Source: Sandaracinus amylolyticus (GTDB taxonomy: Bacteria; Myxococcota_A; Polyangia; Polyangiales; Sandaracinaceae). Taken from it: 64,000 nucleotides of DNA. Below, piece after piece: positions 38,682 to 49,238 of the stretch. The notes under the pieces were generated by a model, which did not search any database, was not told where the DNA came from, and saw only the letters and a program-made list of their open reading frames with translations. Both the position numbers and the translations under genes were made by a program. Numbering within the stretch: position 1 is the first letter of the stretch; each line of letters begins with the position of its first letter. The stretch spans positions 4,712,001 through 4,776,000 of the forward strand of contig NZ_CP011125.1 of assembly GCF_000737325.1 (NCBI RefSeq), in the 5' to 3' direction.

Positions 38682-40733
38682 ATGCAACGTCACTCGTCGT
38701 GTCGCGCAGTCGCCGTGATCCTCGCGCTCGTCGGGCTTCCCGCCGGGCTCGTCGCGTGTGCGCCCGACGGAGCGGAGCCGACCCTGCCAGCCCCGGTCGA
38801 GGTCGACGACCTGCCGGTCATCCAGCTCATCGAAGGTGAGTTCGACGGCGAGGAGCTCAGCTATCGCTTCCTGACGCCGGATGGCCGCGTCGACGCGGAC
38901 CCCATCGTGGGCGTCGCGGCGGAGCCGCTGGTCGACATCCCGTCCCAGTCGTGCACGACCACGTCTTGCACTGGCGGCGGCTACGTCGCGTTCTCGAACG
39001 TCGCGGGCCAGCGCGCGACGGTGATCAACGGCACGGTGACGTCGGGCTCGTGGGTCGCCGCGTGCGGCAGCCCGCCGACGGGCTCGCTCTCGGGGATCTG
39101 TCAGGGTGTGCGCCTGCGGAACCTCTACCCGGGCCAGCAGATCGAGCGCGCGTACGCCGAGCTCATCGAGCTCACGCCGAACGGCACCACGACGTCGGTC
39201 GAGATCGTCCCCAACGGGGCGCAGATCGCGACGCCGGACTTCGGCTTCGGCGAGCCGACCATCCCCAACGGGCTGTTCCGTTTCGGCGAGCTCGGTCGTG
39301 GGAGCAGCTCGATCGCGAACAGCGTCACGATGCGGTGGGCGTTCCGTGGCACGACGACCGGCACGGAGTTCACGTTCCGCTTCCTGGTGCAGGTGCGCGG
39401 GCTCCTCGTGACGCCGACGGTGCGCGCGAGCCTCAGCAACGGAGTGCGCGACAATCCTGGTGCGGGCGCCTACCCCTCGAACGCCGCGATCATCCCGACC
39501 GCTGGCCGTCCGATCGCGCTCTCCGCGAACGGCCAGTACGCCGCGTACGTCGTCGGTGCGATCGTCCATCGCAAGGACCTGAGCACCGGCTCGCTGTCGA
39601 CCTTCGACGCCGGCTGCAGCGTGCTGAACCTCGACCTCTCGGACGATGGCGCGGTGCTGGCGTACGAGGCGGCCGGGTGCCTCGGACTGTCGCAGATCTA
39701 CCGCTACGACTACGGTGTGGGAGGTACGCCTACACTGATTTCGACCGCGACGGGCGGCGGCGCGGGCAACCAGGCAAGCCGGCTCCCGCGGCTCAACAGC
39801 GATGGCACGGTCCTCGTGTTCCAGAGCCAGGCACGCAACCTCGCGGGCCAGACCGTCCCGAACGGTCGCGGGTGCCCGGACGTCTACCGTTACGACTCGA
39901 CGACCGGCGAGATCCATCACGTGAGCGCGATCCGGGGCTCGGACTTCTACGCGCCGACGACGGCGCGCTACGCGCCGTGCGCCGCGACCGGCGATAGCGT
40001 TCGCTTCGCGGACGTGAGCGACGACGGACAGCGCATCGTGTTCGTCGGTGGTGGGCGGCTCGATCCGGCCGCGGACACCGACGCGGCGCCCGACGTGTAC
40101 GTCTACGACCACAGCGAGTCGCTGACCGGCTCGGTCGTCGTGTACCCGGTCACGCCGGCCGTGACCGCGCCGTCGCACACCGCGATCTCCGGCGACGGCT
40201 CGGTCGTGGCGTTCTGCACGGACAGCTGTGGGCGTGTCGTGCGCGCGAGCTCGGCCGAGGGTGTCGGCGGGCTCGAGGTCGTGACCGCGAACCCGAGCGG
40301 GACCGCGGTGACTGCGGGCCCGAACACCTACGGCATCCCGACGCTCTCGCCGAGCGGCCGCTTCGTGGCCTTCCGCGGGAACGCCACCGCGGGTCTGGTT
40401 CCGCCGCAGAGCTGGTCCGGCTTCAGCGCGCCGGGGACGCAGATCTACGTCTGCGATACCGGGGCGCCGATCGCGACGCCCGCGGCGAACGACCTTCGCC
40501 GCTGTTGGGTGGCGAGCACGATTCAGCTGATGCCCGACACCGCGTTCGTTCCGCTCGCCGGTGCGGTTCAGAGCGGCGATCAGCGCCTCGGCCTCTCGTA
40601 CCCGAGCGACACCGAGGCGGGCTACGTCGCCTACTACGCGACGCCGACGAATTGGGGCCCGCTGAGCACGAGCGGCCTGTTCGTCAGCCCGGTCGGAGAT
40701 CCCCGCCCCCAGCAGCCCGTCGACGCGCGCTGA
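38682..40733 (+). CDS. PD40 beta-propeller lipoprotein with novel N-terminal domain (paralogue B)
   Basis: 683 residues; ATG at 38682 with GGAGGGAGA ribosome site. Signal peptide with lipobox LVAC. Residues ~40-245 match the unrecognised domain of the paralogue at 32897 (LVDIPSQSC, CTGGGYVAFSNVAG, NLYPGQQIERAYAELIELTP, FRFGELGR, GTEFTFRFLVQVRG). Propeller blades follow: DLSDDGAVLAYEAAG, RLNSDGTVLVFQSQA, DVSDDGQRIVFVGGG, AISGDGSVVAFCTDS, TLSPSGRFVAFRGN. It is one base ahead of the PqqD gene, so it is part of the same operon as the maturation genes. A role as receptor, immunity protein or substrate-holding protein is possible, none shown. Confidence 0.85.
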   Translation: MQRHSSCRAVAVILALVGLPAGLVACAPDGAEPTLPAPVEVDDLPVIQLIEGEFDGEELSYRFLTPDGRVDADPIVGVAAEPLVDIPSQSCTTTSCTGGGYVAFSNVAGQRATVINGTVTSGSWVAACGSPPTGSLSGICQGVRLRNLYPGQQIERAYAELIELTPNGTTTSVEIVPNGAQIATPDFGFGEPTIPNGLFRFGELGRGSSSIANSVTMRWAFRGTTTGTEFTFRFLVQVRGLLVTPTVRASLSNGVRDNPGAGAYPSNAAIIPTAGRPIALSANGQYAAYVVGAIVHRKDLSTGSLSTFDAGCSVLNLDLSDDGAVLAYEAAGCLGLSQIYRYDYGVGGTPTLISTATGGGAGNQASRLPRLNSDGTVLVFQSQARNLAGQTVPNGRGCPDVYRYDSTTGEIHHVSAIRGSDFYAPTTARYAPCAATGDSVRFADVSDDGQRIVFVGGGRLDPAADTDAAPDVYVYDHSESLTGSVVVYPVTPAVTAPSHTAISGDGSVVAFCTDSCGRVVRASSAEGVGGLEVVTANPSGTAVTAGPNTYGIPTLSPSGRFVAFRGNATAGLVPPQSWSGFSAPGTQIYVCDTGAPIATPAANDLRRCWVASTIQLMPDTAFVPLAGAVQSGDQRLGLSYPSDTEAGYVAYYATPTNWGPLSTSGLFVSPVGDPRPQQPVDAR

Positions 40734-40734
40734 C

Positions 40735-41019
40735 GTGACCCGCCGCTGGCGCGCCTCGACGCGCGCGATCCACACGAAGCTGCCGCGAGGTGGGGTCGTC
40801 CTCGACCCTGCCTCGAAGGCGTACTTCACGCTGAACGAGACGGGCGAGGCGCTGTGGTCCGCGCTGAGCGCGCCCGCGACGCTCGAGGAGCTCGCGAGCA
40901 TGCTGGCCCGCGAGTTCGAAGTGGGCTTCGAGACTGCACGCACGGATGTCGAGAGCTGGCTCGCGGAGCTGCACGAGCTCGGACTGATCGACGTCGTCGG
41001 CTCGGATGTCGCGGGGTGA
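40735..41019 (+). CDS. PqqD family peptide-binding chaperone (copy 1)
   Basis: 94 residues from a GTG at 40735, one base after the PD40 stop. The PqqD fold is indicated by VVLDPASKAYFTLNETGEALWSAL, a beta-strand/helix pattern (read as LDPASKAYFTLNETG and ALWSAL), followed by ATLEELASMLAREF and the helical tail VESWLAELHELGLI. PqqD proteins bind precursor leaders and present them to modifying enzymes (RiPP recognition element). Here the partner is probably the radical SAM enzyme or the B2 peptidase. It overlaps the kinase gene by 14 bases. Confidence 0.88.
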   Translation: MTRRWRASTRAIHTKLPRGGVVLDPASKAYFTLNETGEALWSALSAPATLEELASMLAREFEVGFETARTDVESWLAELHELGLIDVVGSDVAG

Positions 41020-41926
41020 AGCTCGCCTCGGCGCGCTGAGCGTCGCGTGGGACGTGCCCGACGCGCTCCCGGGCGCGACGGGCGGGCTCGAACATCTGCC
41101 CGCCACGACGCGCTCCGATGACGTCGCGACGTTTCCGTGGATCGTGGACCGAGGCCCGGTCGGCATCGCGCCCGAGCGTTACGCGGCGTTCTACGGCCCT
41201 GTCCGCCTCGTCTTCGAGCCCTTCGACGCAGTGCGCGTGTGGAGCCCGAGCGCCGATCTGCGGGTCACGCCGAAAGGACTGCGTGGCCGCGCAGAGGGAC
41301 CGTGCGCGCTCGCAGCATCGATTGCACTGCACGTGGTGGCTGCACACGGCGGGCTCGCTCACGCCCACGCGGCCGTCGTGTGCCTCGACGGAGCGACGTT
41401 GCTCATGCCGGGCGGGTCGGGATCGGGGAAGACGAGCGCGGCGCTCGCGGTCGCTCGCGGAGGCGGCGTGCTGGTGTGCGACGACGCCGCGTACGTCGAT
41501 GTGGACCGCGTCGTGTGGCCCGTCCGGCGCCCTCCTCACGTCAGCGACACGACGCTCGCGGCGCATCCCGATCTCGATGTCCTCGGGGCCGTCTTCGATG
41601 GGAGCGTCTCCAAGTTCCGCGCACGGCTTCCGGACCCGCGCGACGCACCGCCCGCGCGGATCGACGCGGTCGTGCTGCCGACGATCGATCGAGGCGCGAG
41701 GACTTCCATCGAGCCCGTCGAGGCAGCTGCCGTCTTCGCGACGCTGCTCGGATCGAGCGCGCTCGCGGTGGTGCCTGGGGCGCCGCATCGCGACGCGATG
41801 ATCGATATCCTCGCGGACCTCGCGGCAGTCCCTGCCGCGCGACTCGTCGCCGGCCCGGACGCCCTCCTCGATCCGCTGGTGATCGCGCGCGCGCTGCGGG
41901 CGTGGCTCGCTACGCGTCCTCGCTGA
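41006..41926 (+). CDS. HprK-related kinase of RiPP/PqqD clusters
   Basis: 306 residues from the ATG at 41006, overlapping the PqqD gene by 14 bases. The C-terminal half is an HPr kinase-like P-loop domain: Walker A GGSGSGKT (~136-143), preceded by a His-rich strand LAHAHAAVV, then VCDDAAYV, and a DPRD-type region. The N-terminal half is beta-rich and variable. Homologues in paeninodin-type lasso clusters phosphorylate a C-terminal Ser of the peptide, and TIGR HprK-related kinase A/B systems pair with PqqD. Here the candidate peptide ends in Glu-Glu, so its target may differ. Its 3' end overlaps the convergent second PqqD gene by 17 bases. Confidence 0.85.
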   Translation: MSRGEARLGALSVAWDVPDALPGATGGLEHLPATTRSDDVATFPWIVDRGPVGIAPERYAAFYGPVRLVFEPFDAVRVWSPSADLRVTPKGLRGRAEGPCALAASIALHVVAAHGGLAHAHAAVVCLDGATLLMPGGSGSGKTSAALAVARGGGVLVCDDAAYVDVDRVVWPVRRPPHVSDTTLAAHPDLDVLGAVFDGSVSKFRARLPDPRDAPPARIDAVVLPTIDRGARTSIEPVEAAAVFATLLGSSALAVVPGAPHRDAMIDILADLAAVPAARLVAGPDALLDPLVIARALRAWLATRPR

Positions 41927-42182
41927 GCACTCGTTCGCGCACGAGGTCGAGAACGAACGCGCGGACGTCGCGACGCACGACCTCACGGTCCGCGTCGAGC
42001 TCGCTCGCCACGACCTCGACGATCTCACCGAGCGTGCGCCCGTCGGCGAGCTCGACGACGCGCGCGCCCACCTCGTTGAGCACGCGCGTCTCGAGACCGG
42101 GCAGCGTGACGACCACCATGCGGCCAGCGACGCGGCGCGCGACGGCGCGGGCGGCAAGCCTGAGCTTCGCGTGCTCGTTCAT
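41910..42182 (-). CDS. PqqD family peptide-binding chaperone (copy 2)
   Basis: 90 residues from the ATG at 42182. It shows a PqqD-like pattern: a basic first strand, MVVVTLPGLETRVLNEVGARVVELADG (read as VVVTLPG and VLNEVGARVVELADG), then TLGEIVEVVASELD and a helical end. It is only weakly similar to copy 1 by eye. It overlaps the ABC exporter stop by four bases (ATGA) on the minus strand, so the pair is probably an export module that presents the peptide to the transporter. Alternatively it could act with a gene outside the window. Confidence 0.8.
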   Translation of the reverse strand: MNEHAKLRLAARAVARRVAGRMVVVTLPGLETRVLNEVGARVVELADGRTLGEIVEVVASELDADREVVRRDVRAFVLDLVRERVLSEDA

Positions 42183-43882
42183 GCGCTCGTCGCCTCGCGG
42201 CCGCGCTCGTCCAGCGTCGCTCCATCATCGCCGGGAACGACTTCGACGATGCGATCGCACGCGCCCAGGAGCGCTGCGCGATGCGTCGCGACCAGCACCG
42301 TGCATCGACCGGAAGACTCGCGCAGCAACGCCGCGATCTCACGCTCGAGCGCGACGTCGAGCGCCGACGTCGGCTCGTCGAGCACGAGCAAGCTCGGCTC
42401 GGCGGCGAGCGCGCGAGCGAGCGCGACGCGCTGACGTTCACCGCTCGAGAGCCCCTCCCCTCCCTCGCCGAGCACGCGGTCGAGGCCCCGCGTGACGACG
42501 CTCGACGCTCGGGCGCGTGCGAGCGCGTCGAGCAGCGCGTCGTCTGCGATGTCCGAGCTTCCGTACGCGACGTTCTCGCGGAGGGTCCCAGCGAACAGCA
42601 GCGGCTCGGCGGTGACGAGCCCGAGTCGTCCGCCGCGGCCAGCCCACAGCGCGGGCGCCGCACCATCGATGGACACCCGCCCTTGCGAGGGCTCGATCAC
42701 ACCGAGCAACGTGCGCAGCAGCGTCGTCTTGCCGATGCCGCTCGGGCCGACGAGCGCGACGACCTGTCCAGGCGCGACCTGGAGGCTGACGTCGCGCAGC
42801 ACCACACGTTCGCCGATCTCGACCCGTACGGACTCCAGCGAGAGCGCGCACGGCGGGCTGCTCGCTCGGTGCGACGGTGTGGCTCCCGCCGTCTCGAGCG
42901 GCACCTCGCGAGCGATCTCCTCCAGCGCCGGGCCCGCCGCGGACAACGCGCCGATCGCGTGGCCGGCGGCGGTCAGCGACGACGCGAGCCGCACGAGCGC
43001 ATACAGCATCGCGACGAGGTCCGGCAGCGCGACACCCGACACGAGCCCGAGGCTGGCGAGCACGCCGATCGCCAAGAGCGCCGGCAGCAGCGGCGACGCG
43101 CTGGCGAGCGCGCTCGCTGCCGCCACGCGCCGCTGTTCGTCCGCGTGCGCGTCGACTTCGCGTGCGAGCCGCGCGCGCTCGATCGATACGGTCCTGAGCG
43201 CCCGGATCTCCCACGCGCGTCGCGTCGCGCGCTCGAGCGTCGCCGCGATGCGGCGCTGCGCCGGCGCGAGCCCGCGCGCGATGCGGCGCACGCGGCGCGC
43301 GAGCACCGCCGCGATCGCCCCACTCGCCGCGAGGACGCCGATCATCGCGAGCCCGACCGACGGTGCCTTCGCGATGACGAGCGCACCGAGACACACGGCT
43401 TGGACCGACCACGCGACCAACCCAACGGATGCCTGCCGTGCCTGTGCCGCGCGAGGCACGCGCTCGACCCATCGCGAGAGCACGTCGGTCGCGGGCTCGA
43501 GACCGCGAGCATCGGCACGCAACGCCACGTCCAGGCCCACTCGTCGCAGCGCGCGCGACGCCTCGATCGCGCTCGTCCCGGTGAGGTGGTGGATCGCGAT
43601 CCCCACGCAGGCTCTCGCCGCCGCCGCCACACCGAGCGCGAGCGCGATCGTCCAGAGCTCGGCGATCGACGCTGCGTCCTCCGAGGCGCCCCGCGCGAGC
43701 CCGGCGAATGCCAGCGCGAGCCCGATCTCCGCCGCGGCGCCGAGCGCGCCGAGCGCGCCAGCGCGCGCCCATTCGCCACGCGCCCCACCGAGCCGTCGCA
43801 GCGTCGCGAACGTCGTTCCGATGCTCACACGCGCCCTCTCGGCTCTCCGACGAACTCCCTCGACCGCATTCGCAGAGGACAT
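42179..43882 (-). CDS. ABC transporter, fused membrane and ATPase domains
   Basis: 567 residues from the ATG at 43882. The first ~310 residues form about six membrane helices (GWARAGALGALGAAAEIGLALAFAG etc., seen as Ala/Leu runs). The last ~210 residues are the ATPase: Walker A GPSGIGKT, signature LSSGERQRVALARAL, Walker B LLVLDEPTSALD, and the H-loop His in VATHRAAL. It is half-size and would act as a homodimer. It overlaps a PqqD gene, so it is probably the exporter of the peptide product. No N-terminal peptidase domain is seen. It diverges from the sugar-nucleotide gene at 43933 across 50 bases. Confidence 0.9.
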   Translation of the reverse strand: MSSANAVEGVRRRAERARVSIGTTFATLRRLGGARGEWARAGALGALGAAAEIGLALAFAGLARGASEDAASIAELWTIALALGVAAAARACVGIAIHHLTGTSAIEASRALRRVGLDVALRADARGLEPATDVLSRWVERVPRAAQARQASVGLVAWSVQAVCLGALVIAKAPSVGLAMIGVLAASGAIAAVLARRVRRIARGLAPAQRRIAATLERATRRAWEIRALRTVSIERARLAREVDAHADEQRRVAAASALASASPLLPALLAIGVLASLGLVSGVALPDLVAMLYALVRLASSLTAAGHAIGALSAAGPALEEIAREVPLETAGATPSHRASSPPCALSLESVRVEIGERVVLRDVSLQVAPGQVVALVGPSGIGKTTLLRTLLGVIEPSQGRVSIDGAAPALWAGRGGRLGLVTAEPLLFAGTLRENVAYGSSDIADDALLDALARARASSVVTRGLDRVLGEGGEGLSSGERQRVALARALAAEPSLLVLDEPTSALDVALEREIAALLRESSGRCTVLVATHRAALLGACDRIVEVVPGDDGATLDERGREATSA

Positions 43883-43932
43883 ATACGCTGGTTGCAGAGC
43901 CCGCCGGCAGCGTCTACGAAACCCGCTGATTC

Positions 43933-44900
<968 letters not shown>

Positions 44901-44904
<4 letters not shown>

Positions 44905-46211
44905 AGGTCTGCATGGTCGGCACGGGTTACGTCGGCCTCGTCAGCGGCGCGGGGTTCGCCGAGACGGGCGCGACGGTCGTGTGCGCCGACATCGATGCGA
45001 CGAAGATCGCGAAGCTCCGCGCCGGTGAGATGCCGATCTTCGAGCCGGGCCTCGACGAGCTCGTCGCGCGCAACGTCGCCGAGGGCCGTCTCGCGTTCTC
45101 CGACGACGTGCCGACGTCGATCGCGAACGCCCAGGTGATCTTCATCGGTGTCGGCACGCCGATGCGCCCCGACGGCGGCGCGGATCTGAGCGCGGTCGAC
45201 GCGGTCGCGCTCGCGGTCGCACAGCACGCCACGCGCGAGTGCGTGCTCGTCTGCAAGAGCACCGTGCCCGTCGGAACGAACGTGCGCGTGAAGCGCCTCG
45301 TGCGTGAAGCGCCGCACGCGGTGCACGTCGTGTCGAACCCCGAGTTCCTCAAGGAAGGCGACGCGGTCAACGACTTCCTGCGGCCCGATCGCATCGTCGT
45401 GGGCGTCGACCCCGAGGATCAGTTCGCGCGCGATGTGATGGCGCGCCTCTATCACCCGCTGTGTCTCGATCGCGATCGCATCGTGTGGATGGATCCCGCG
45501 AGCGCCGAGCTGACGAAGTACGTCGCGAACACGATGCTCGCGATGCGCATCTCGTTCATGAACGAGATCGCCGCGCTCTGCGAGAAGGTCGGCGCGGACG
45601 TGCACCAGGTGCGCCTCGGCGTCGGCACCGACGCGCGCATCGGGCCCAAGTTCCTCTACGCGGGCCCGGGGTACGGCGGCTCGTGCTTCCCGAAGGACGT
45701 GAACGCGCTGGTGCACACCGGGCGCGAGCACGGGCTCGAGCTCGATCTCGCGGTCGCGACGGAGCTCGTGAACCAGCGCCAGAAGGGCGTGCTCTTCCGC
45801 AAGCTGCGGCACCACTTCGAAGGCGACGTGCGAGGGCGTCGCGTCGCGCTGTGGGGCATCGCGTTCAAGCCGCGCACCGACGACATCCGGGACAGCGCCG
45901 CGCTCACGCTGATCGACGCGCTGCTCGCCGACGGCGCGCACGTCGTCGCGCACGATCCCGAGGGCCTCGACAACGCGCGCGCTCGCTACGGCGATCGCGT
46001 CGAGCTCGCGACCGATCCGTACGCGGCCGCGAAAGACGCCGAGGCGCTCGTGCTGGTCACGGAGTGGGGCCAGTATCGCAACCCCGACTTCGAGCGCCTG
46101 CGCACCACCATGCGCCGGCCTCTGCTCCTCGACGGGCGCAACATCTGGTCGACGTACCAGCTCGGCCAGATGGGCTTCACTTACGAGGGGATCGGCGTCC
46201 GCGCCGGCTGA
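44901..46211 (+). CDS. ugd: UDP-glucose 6-dehydrogenase
   Basis: 436 residues. NAD-binding [15 protein letters not shown] at the start, the substrate element [14 protein letters not shown], and catalytic Cys in YGGSCFPKD. It oxidises UDP-glucose to UDP-glucuronate with two NAD+. Its start overlaps the UDP-glucuronate decarboxylase stop, and the next gene is another dehydrogenase. Length is normal for the family. Confidence 0.95.
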
Positions 46212-46233
46212 CATGAGAGAGCGAGCAGGGAGC

Positions 46234-47517
46234 ATGAAGAGCAACGAGAAGATCGTCGTCGTCGGCCTCGGCTACGTGGGCCTGCCGGTCGCGCTCGCGT
46301 TCGCCCGACAGTTCGAGGGCGTCGTCGGGTTCGACATCAGCCAGCGCCGCATCGACGAGCTGGTGAAGGGCATCGATCGCACGAACGAGGTCGATCCCGC
46401 GGAGCTCAAGCGCTCCACGATCCGCTTCACCGCGGACCCCGCGACGATCACCGACGGCACGTTCTTCGTCGTCACCGTTCCCACGCCGATCGACGAGAAC
46501 CGTCAGCCCGATCTCACGCCGGTCGTGAAGGCGTCGGAGAGCGTCGGGAAGCTGCTCAAGCCGGGCGCGATCGTCGTCTACGAGTCGACGGTGTACCCCG
46601 GGGTCACCGAGGACATCTGCGCGCCGATCCTGCAGCGCGTCTCGGGCCTCTCGCGCGATCAGTTCCGGCTCGGCTATTCGCCCGAGCGCATCAACCCGGG
46701 CGACAAGCAGCACACGCTCGAGACGACGACGAAGGTCGTGTCGGGCGAGGACGCGGAGACGCTCGAGCGCGTCGCGAAGGCGTACGAGGCGATCATCCCG
46801 GCGGGCGTTCACCGCGCGCCGTCGATCAAGGTCGCGGAGGCCGCGAAGGTCATCGAGAACACGCAGCGCGATCTCAACATCGCGTTGATGAACGAGCTCG
46901 CGCTCATCTTCGATCGGCTCGGCATCCGGACGCGCGACGTGCTCGAGGCGGCGGGCACGAAGTGGAACTTCCTCAAGTTCCAGCCCGGTCTCGTCGGCGG
47001 TCACTGCATCGGCGTCGATCCGTACTACCTGACGTCGAAGGCGCAGTCGGTCGGCTACCACCCCGAGGTCATCCTCGCGGGCCGTCGCATCAACGACGGC
47101 ATGGGCGCGTACATCGCGCAGCGCACCGTGAAGCTCCTGATCGGCGCGGGCGTCGCGGTGAAGGGCGCGAAGGTCGGCATCCTCGGCCTCACGTTCAAGG
47201 AGAACGTCCCCGATCTCCGCAACAGCCGCGTGCCCGACATCATCGCGGAGCTGAAGCAGTTCGGCGTCGAGCCGCTGATCCACGATCCGCGCGCCGAAGC
47301 GGAAGAGGCGCAGCACGAGTACGGTCTCGAGCTCTCGTCGCTCGAGAAGTTCCGCGACCTCGACGTGCTCATCCTCGCGGTGGCGCACCGCGAGTACCTC
47401 GAGCTCTCGGGCCCCGCGATCTCGCGTCACGTGCGCGACGGCGGCATCGTCGTCGACGTGAAGAGCGCGCTCGACGCGAGCAAGCTGCCCCGCGGTCTCA
47501 CGTACTGGTGCCTGTGA
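46234..47517 (+). CDS. tviB: Nucleotide sugar dehydrogenase, TviB/WbpA-like (UDP-N-acetylhexosamine 6-dehydrogenase)
   Basis: 427 residues from the ATG at 46234, which has GGGAGC upstream; an in-frame ATG at 46213 adds 7 residues. Family motifs: [29 protein letters not shown], catalytic Cys in [18 protein letters not shown], and [15 protein letters not shown]. These match the TviB/WbpA-type subgroup that makes UDP-GlcNAcA or UDP-GalNAcA rather than UDP-GlcA. The next gene, an epimerase, starts within its stop (GTGA), consistent with conversion between gluco and galacto uronates. Confidence 0.9.
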   Translation: MKSNEKIVVVGLGYVGLPVALAFARQFEGVVGFDISQRRIDELVKGIDRTNEVDPAELKRSTIRFTADPATITDGTFFVVTVPTPIDENRQPDLTPVVKASESVGKLLKPGAIVVYESTVYPGVTEDICAPILQRVSGLSRDQFRLGYSPERINPGDKQHTLETTTKVVSGEDAETLERVAKAYEAIIPAGVHRAPSIKVAEAAKVIENTQRDLNIALMNELALIFDRLGIRTRDVLEAAGTKWNFLKFQPGLVGGHCIGVDPYYLTSKAQSVGYHPEVILAGRRINDGMGAYIAQRTVKLLIGAGVAVKGAKVGILGLTFKENVPDLRNSRVPDIIAELKQFGVEPLIHDPRAEAEEAQHEYGLELSSLEKFRDLDVLILAVAHREYLELSGPAISRHVRDGGIVVDVKSALDASKLPRGLTYWCL

Positions 47518-48524
47518 CCAAGTACCTCGTCACCGGCGCTGCGGGGTTCATCGGGTTCCACACGTCGTTGCGGTTGCTCGAGCGCGGCGACGAGGTCGTC
47601 GGGCTCGACAACGTCAACGACTACTACGACCCGACGCTCAAGGAAGCGCGCCTCGCGCGCCTCGAAGGGCGACCCGGGTTTCGCTTCGTCCGCGGGGACA
47701 TCGCGGATCGCGAGCTCGTGCCCGCGCTCTTCGCGAAGGAGCGCTTCGACGTCGTCATCAACCTCGCGGCGCAGGCGGGCGTGCGGTACTCGCTCGTCAA
47801 CCCGCACGCGTACGTCGACGCGAACGTCGTCGGGTTCGTGAACATCCTCGAGGGCTGCCGTCATCACGGCGTGAAGCACCTCGCGTATGCGTCGTCGAGC
47901 TCGGTCTACGGCGCGAACACCGAGATGCCGTTCTCGGTGCACCAGAACGTCGATCACCCGCTGAGCCTCTACGCCGCGACGAAGAAGGCGAACGAGCTCA
48001 TGGCCCACACGTACAGCCATCTGTACGGGCTGCCGACGACGGGTCTGCGCTTCTTCACGGTCTACGGCCCGTGGGGTCGCCCGGACATGGCGCTCTTCCT
48101 CTTCACGAAGGCGATCCTCGAGGGGCGTCCGATCGACGTGTTCAACCACGGGCGCATGCGCCGCGACTTCACGTACGTCGACGACATCGTCGAGGGCGTG
48201 GTGCGCATCGCGGATCGCACCGCGCAGCGCAACCCCGAGTGGTCGGGCGCGCGGCCCGATCCCGGATCGAGCGCAGCGCCGTGGCGCGTCTACAACATCG
48301 GCAACCACGAGCCGGTCGAGCTCATGAAGCTGATCGAGGTGCTCGAGGAGAAGCTCGGCAAGAAGGCCGAAAAGCGCTTCCTCGACATGCAGCCCGGCGA
48401 CGTGCCCGCGACGTACGCGGACGTCGAGGACCTCGAGCGCGACGTGGAGTTCAAGCCCGCGACGACCATCGAGGTGGGGATCTCGAGGTTCGTCGACTGG
48501 TACCGCGAGTTCTATCGCGCCTGA
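47514..48524 (+). CDS. NAD-dependent epimerase, UDP-glucuronate/hexuronate 4-epimerase type
   Basis: 336 residues from a GTG overlapping the previous stop. Extended [38 protein letters not shown] (typical of the LspL/CapI group), [23 protein letters not shown] (Tyr-x3-Lys), and [13 protein letters not shown]. It should invert C4 of UDP-GlcA or of the TviB product. Its end overlaps the convergent response regulator gene by 13 bases. Confidence 0.92.
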   Translation: MTKYLVTGAAGFIGFHTSLRLLERGDEVVGLDNVNDYYDPTLKEARLARLEGRPGFRFVRGDIADRELVPALFAKERFDVVINLAAQAGVRYSLVNPHAYVDANVVGFVNILEGCRHHGVKHLAYASSSSVYGANTEMPFSVHQNVDHPLSLYAATKKANELMAHTYSHLYGLPTTGLRFFTVYGPWGRPDMALFLFTKAILEGRPIDVFNHGRMRRDFTYVDDIVEGVVRIADRTAQRNPEWSGARPDPGSSAAPWRVYNIGNHEPVELMKLIEVLEEKLGKKAEKRFLDMQPGDVPATYADVEDLERDVEFKPATTIEVGISRFVDWYREFYRA

Positions 48525-49153
48525 TCGGTGGCGAGCAGCCCCGCCCGCAGCTCGTCGTCGAGCCGCGACAGGTCGAGCAGGACCTTTCCTTCGTGGCGCG
48601 CGGCCACCGCGTCCGCCGGGACGAACGTCGGTCCGAGGCGCTCGACGTGCGCGACGAAGCCCTCGTCGCGCACGAGCTGCACGAGCCCGAGCGAGTCGCC
48701 GCCGTCGCGCAGGAAGACACGGTCGGCGACCCGCGCGCGCACGCGCCTCGGCGCGGCGTCGTCGGGCAGGACCAGCGAGCCCAGCGTCGTCACCACGTGC
48801 TCGTACCCGCTCGGCTTCTCGATCACCGCGTCGAAGGTCTCGTCGAGGGACGCGCGCGAGAGCGAGGGCGGCGCGAGCGCCACCACGAACACGCCTTGGA
48901 GATCCGGCTGCGCGCGCAGCTCGCGAGCGAGCGCACGTCCGCCGTCGTCCGGGAGCTCGACGTCGGTGATCACGTAGTCCGGCACCGCGTCGGCGAGCAC
49001 CACCCTCGCCTGCTCCGCGCCATCGCACGCGATCACCTCGGCGCCCGCGAGCTGGAGGATCTGCACGCCGAGCGCGCGGAGCGGCTCGTCGTTCTCGACG
49101 AGCATCACCGTCTTCCACGCCAGCGGGGCTGGCTCTCGATCGCCGTTCGTCAT
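48512..49153 (-). CDS. Receiver-domain response regulator
   Basis: 213 residues. Residues ~15-130 are a receiver domain: VENDEPLR (acidic pocket), the phospho-acceptor Asp in [12 protein letters not shown], and Lys in IEKPSGYEH. The C-terminal ~80 residues hold no recognisable output domain; they include a beta-strand and short helices. It may act by protein interaction. There is no adjacent kinase. Its tail overlaps the sugar epimerase gene, so control of polysaccharide genes is possible but unsupported. Confidence 0.78.
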   Translation of the reverse strand: MTNGDREPAPLAWKTVMLVENDEPLRALGVQILQLAGAEVIACDGAEQARVVLADAVPDYVITDVELPDDGGRALARELRAQPDLQGVFVVALAPPSLSRASLDETFDAVIEKPSGYEHVVTTLGSLVLPDDAAPRRVRARVADRVFLRDGGDSLGLVQLVRDEGFVAHVERLGPTFVPADAVAARHEGKVLLDLSRLDDELRAGLLATDQAR

Positions 49154-49238
49154 CGCTGTCCTCCTCGTGCGACGAGCGCGGGGCTCCGCGGGGTCGCGCC
49201 CCGGGAGCCGCGTCGCCGTGCCTTCCGCCGGAGCGCCC

